DNA of 64,000 bases, taken from NCBI RefSeq assembly GCF_037975245.1, contig NC_092580.1, positions 18,160,001 through 18,224,000 of the forward strand, read 5' to 3'. Each line of letters opens with the position of its first letter. Position 1 is the stretch's first letter. The notes under the pieces were generated by a model. That model did no database searches. It was not told where the DNA came from and was given only the letters and a program-made list of their open reading frames with translations. A program made the position numbers and the translations under genes. The stretch comes from Apostichopus japonicus (lineage: Eukaryota > Echinodermata > Holothuroidea > Aspidochirotida > Stichopodidae). Of the stretch, positions 62,801 through 64,000 are shown piece by piece.

Positions 62801-64000
62801 GTAATGATAATAATAAATAAGTTCTTAATATAGCGCCAAATACCAAAAGGCCTCTAGGCGCTTTACAAAACCTAAAAAAAATAAAAAGACAGAGAAATCA
62901 AAGGAATAAAAAGTCTAGAAAAACACATAAACGAAAATTAAACAGTATGTAAAATACGAACACAAAAATCTAACAACACGAGAAGACTATAAAACAGACC
63001 AAACCCTATAAAAAAACAAAACAAAGGATAAGCACATAAAATAGAGTTGTACAAAAGTAAAAGTCTAGATAAAAACAGTACTTGTATTTTCCTCTCATTT
63101 CTCTCAGAAACTACATACAAAGTTTGCCAGAAGGTTTGCAGAGCATTGTGGGAATAAGTTTGAGACCTTGGAGGATGACAGCTACATATACTGGCATATA
63201 GCTATGCATGCCGCCGAGGGTGAAGCCTATGACATATTACAGCCTGTACTCTGCGGATGGAATTGGATCGTCCGAAAAACGGAAGTTACCGGTCCGTCCA
63301 GCCTTCTGAACGACCTCATTAACTACACCCATCTCCTTGAGGATGGGGACAAGAGAATGGCTAACCAAATCAAGTCTTTCATCAGCGTAAATGCCCACCT
63401 ACTGATACAGCGCCCTCCACCGGACATGATCCAGTTAGCGCTCAACAGCGAGGAGAAATCACCGCTCTACCAAATGGCCCTGAACTTGATTAAGCAATCC
63501 AGATGTGGAACGTATTTAAAATGGGTCAATCGAGACAACCAACCCAACTCACTTATGCTTGCCAGCCAGGTACACGATGGCATCGCCCACTGCGCCGAAT
63601 TCTCACCGGACGGCGGATCAATCGTTTCCTGCGGGGAAGACAGAACGGTCCAAATCAGGGATTCTTCTTCCGCTCAGATTGAGAAGACCTTCAGTGAGCA
63701 CAAAGACGATGTTTCGTGGTGCTGTTTCTCTCCGGAGGGTGATCTAGTGCTGTCCTGTTCCATCATTGGGGAAGTCATTATTTGGGAGACATTGACGGGG
63801 GAAGTGGTGAAGTCAGTTCCCACGGGTAGCTCGGATATGGTAGTCATGTGCCAGTTCTCTCACGACGGCCAGTCGTTTGGGTTCTGTTCCCTCTCCGGTA
63901 ATATCGGAGTAGGCGATTTGAGTACTTTTGAGGTTGCCACTCATCAAGTCTGCAATGCTGGGGTATCCTCCATGTCATTTTCTCCCGACGACGCCAAAAT
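47744..64000 (+). CDS. APAF1: Apoptotic protease-activating factor 1 (3' end beyond window)
   Basis: Eight exons join without a phase error: 47744-47893, 53187-53370, 56900-57097, 58014-58191, 60504-60616, 61087-61460, 61880-62050 and 63108-64000 (continuing). Domains are CARD (about 1-95), an acidic linker (DSDDDQGYSTSE), NB-ARC (about 112-395), winged helix and helical region (about 396-600), and WD40 repeats from about 609. Key motifs are intact: Walker A GMGGVGKS with K162, Walker B LLIYDDVW with D243/D244, sensor TTRDKSV with R265, GSPL at 320-323, and IHD with H441. These align almost residue for residue with vertebrate APAF1 numbering. In that family dATP exchange drives assembly of the apoptosome, which recruits initiator caspases through the CARD in the cytosol. 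At least 753 residues are present; most of the WD40 part lies outside. The start (AAAATGG context) places the CARD at the N terminus as expected. Confidence 0.96.
48143..49705 (+). mobile_element. 5'-truncated Jockey/CR1-type LINE with one frameshift
   Basis: It begins inside the RT domain at KTSKAVGPDNIHPW and continues with NYRPVSLTS, DFEKAFDTVPH (motif A), GVPQGSVLGPILF (B) and FADDC (C). A +1 shift near 48868 moves into a second frame with SFQPVKCNIM, YLGIHI and the C-terminal RDWNSLPSDL, stopping at 49587. A short 3' UTR ends in a GAAGACGAAGAAGAC tail. It sits in intron 1 of APAF1 in the sense orientation. With a single frameshift it is younger than the other LINE relics here. Confidence 0.92.
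49708..49766. repeat. Perfect 18-bp inverted repeat just after the LINE
   Basis: CACTCGTAACGTTATCTA (49708-49725) pairs exactly with TAGATAACGTTACGAGTG (49749-49766) across a 23-nt loop. It begins three bases after the LINE tail. Confidence 0.9.
49767..52029. other. APAF1 intron 1, unique portion
   Basis: No exon or recognisable repeat seen. The frame at 50204-50500 lacks splice context. Confidence 0.5.
52030..52640. repeat. 205-bp tandem repeat, three copies, in APAF1 intron 1
   Basis: GATACCAATTCACAATG recurs at 52038, 52242 and 52448. Between them CTGTACCAGTGGCTGAGTA, GACAATAGATATCC and CCAGCCTTCTATCTGAGGG repeat in the same order. Identity is very high, so the expansion is recent. Confidence 0.95.
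53187..53370 (+). CDS. APAF1: APAF1 exon 2, second half of CARD and linker
   Basis: It begins after TTTTTCGATAG with KTERLKSAALLDMVIKKGQ and ends GAA A|GTAAAT, phase 1. WLAPILHDGV is the characteristic end of the APAF1 CARD; an acidic Ser/Asp linker follows. Confidence 0.92.
53505..53700. repeat. Possible dispersed transposon fragment in APAF1 intron 2
   Basis: CTTCCGGGGGCTTTGCCCC followed by TTGGACCAGGTACC is GC-rich and self-complementary, unlike its flanks, and resembles an end of a DNA transposon. No second end is identified. Confidence 0.3.
53754..53956 (+). CDS. APAF1: Candidate alternative exon between CARD and NB-ARC
   Basis: A good acceptor (TTTGTTGCGCTTTTGTAG) is followed by 66 open codons, in exactly the phase left by exon 2 (A|AC = Asn), ending at TAG (53954-53956). 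The reading contains VDLKTYLVAMTLYKPPTPPP and then a Ser-rich segment. Two uses are possible. As a last exon it would make a CARD-only protein of about 178 residues. As a cassette ending at AATG|GTGAAT (53846, phase 1) it would add 31 linker residues and rejoin exon 3 in frame. No AATAAA is obvious downstream. It has no ATG, so it is not a stand-alone gene. Confidence 0.4.
53957..56899. other. Remainder of APAF1 intron 2
   Basis: AT-rich sequence. A duplicated phrase, GTAAATTAGCACTGT, occurs twice near 54428-54460. The 116-codon minus frame at 55362-55712 shows no motif. A C-rich run lies at about 56804-56825. Confidence 0.5.
56900..57097 (+). CDS. APAF1: APAF1 exon 3, Walker A / P-loop
   Basis: Acceptor TGTTCACAG, donor AAAG|GTAAGA, phase 1 in and out. 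It encodes QTILSKGGVPPRPRVYVDR and then VVHGMGGVGKSILAAEALRD, the nucleotide-binding P-loop. Confidence 0.96.
58014..58191 (+). CDS. APAF1: APAF1 exon 4, NB-ARC
   Basis: It follows a C-rich acceptor (CCCCCCCTTCCAG) and ends CCATG|GTAACG in phase 2. FPGGVIWLSVGKVDKGELL and LCARLDQN are hallmark APAF1 residues. Confidence 0.95.
58838..59251 (+). mobile_element. LINE 3'-end relic in APAF1 intron 4
   Basis: One frame reads YLSELLQPCSAPPELRSGNK and then RSWGNQSFAF; after a frameshift another reads THHWNKLPESIKPSPSLMSF and STLKTHLF. This is the C-terminal block common to L2/Rex-type LINE polyproteins. Only the last part of the element remains. Confidence 0.75.
59527..59725 (+). mobile_element. Second LINE 3'-end relic, copy of the preceding one
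   Basis: TCAAATCTACCCTGAAAACT, then TTATCTTAGTCTTTGTCTGT and ATATTAATATCTATCA repeat 469 bp after the first copy with moderate divergence. It is either a second insertion of the same family or a local duplication. Confidence 0.75.
59726..60503. other. Remainder of APAF1 intron 4
   Basis: Unique sequence with no exon seen before the acceptor at 60503. Confidence 0.5.
60504..60616 (+). CDS. APAF1: APAF1 exon 5, Walker B and sensor
   Basis: A 113-bp exon (acceptor TCTGTCGATAG, donor TTGCAG|GTGAAG) encodes LLIYDDVW and ILITTRDKSVTDSV, the Walker B aspartates and the sensor arginine. It enters in phase 2 and leaves in phase 1. Confidence 0.95.
61087..61460 (+). CDS. APAF1: APAF1 exon 6, NB-ARC helical subdomain
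   Basis: It starts after CCTCAACAG with PVYDVPLGDG and contains the GSPL motif (ESKGSPLILSIIGGLL). It ends GGCAAA|GTAAGC in phase 0. Confidence 0.95.
61880..62050 (+). CDS. APAF1: APAF1 exon 7, winged-helix domain with IHD motif
   Basis: Fifty-seven codons, phase 0 in and out. VNKSLL and YTIHDLLMDFL correspond to the winged helix and its MHD-like histidine (H441), which contacts bound nucleotide in the family. Confidence 0.95.
62230..62345. mobile_element. Possible hAT-like miniature fragment in APAF1 intron 7
   Basis: TTATTTCTCAACCTGGGGG at one side and GGGGTTCCGCAGAGAAATG at the other give partly complementary, GC-rich ends of hAT style around a G-run. No target duplication could be confirmed. 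Confidence 0.3.
62818..62885. repeat. Dispersed AGCGCC...GGCGCTTTACA repeat
   Basis: TATAGCGCCAAATACC and AGGCGCTTTACAAAACC flank an inverted AGGCCTCTAGGCG core and run into A-rich sequence. The pattern resembles short dispersed repeats common in marine invertebrate genomes; that comparison is from memory. Confidence 0.4.
63108..64000 (+). CDS. APAF1: APAF1 exon 8 (partial), helical arm and WD40 repeats
   Basis: A long open exon follows TTTCTCTCAG. It encodes the helical domain (WHIAMHAAEGEAYDIL, HLLIQRPPPDMIQLAL) and then WD40 repeats beginning HDGIAHCAEFSPDGGSIVSC, with further blades at about residues 650 and 694. No donor is needed before the window ends in mid-codon, so the exon continues. 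Confidence 0.95.

Overview
This window looks like nuclear DNA of a marine invertebrate animal, most likely a deuterostome such as an echinoderm. That taxonomic call is an inference. It rests on interrupted genes with GT/AG introns, AT-rich non-coding DNA full of (TA)n microsatellites, minisatellites and decayed transposons, a high density of the palindrome TAGGCCTA, and an APAF1 gene of the CARD/NB-ARC/WD40 type. Nothing here is prokaryotic: there are no operons, no ribosome binding sites and no CRISPR arrays. Nearly all short open frames in the window are microsatellite or chance artefacts.

Three protein-coding genes are supported. (1) An intronless leucine-rich-repeat membrane protein of 599 residues lies at 9501-11300 on the plus strand, with a signal peptide, LRRNT, LRRs, LRRCT, one membrane span and a short tail. 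(2) A minus-strand gene of unrecognised family runs from 44505 down to 37810. It is assembled here from three phase-compatible exons into a 255-residue, helix-rich protein with a basic tail. (3) An APAF1 orthologue starts at 47744 on the plus strand and runs off the right edge. Eight exons give the CARD, the NB-ARC ATPase, the winged-helix and helical regions and the first WD40 repeats (at least 753 residues). The last two genes are divergent, with 3.2 kb between their start codons. APAF1 proteins nucleate the apoptosome that activates initiator caspases, and all the nucleotide-binding motifs are intact here.

Layout: 1-9.5 kb holds tandem repeats and unremarkable intergenic DNA; 9.5-11.3 kb the LRR gene; 12.4-16.4 kb a nested DNA-transposon island with a large fold-back core; 17-37 kb a gene-poor stretch of (TA)n tracts, a complete non-autonomous hAT element, a G-quadruplex-prone tract, minisatellites and dispersed repeats; 37.8-44.5 kb the minus-strand gene, with a broken LINE in its second intron; 44.5-47.7 kb the shared upstream region; 47.7-64 kb APAF1, whose introns hold a LINE, LINE 3' ends, a 205-bp tandem array and perfect hairpins.

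The observations most worth following are: a previously unmarked open exon candidate (53754-53956) between the CARD and NB-ARC exons of APAF1, which could give a CARD-only isoform or a longer linker; the unknown gene head-to-head with APAF1; and a transposon family with CAGG...GCG termini and 5-bp target duplications, whose large member contains a long inverted repeat built of minisatellite units.
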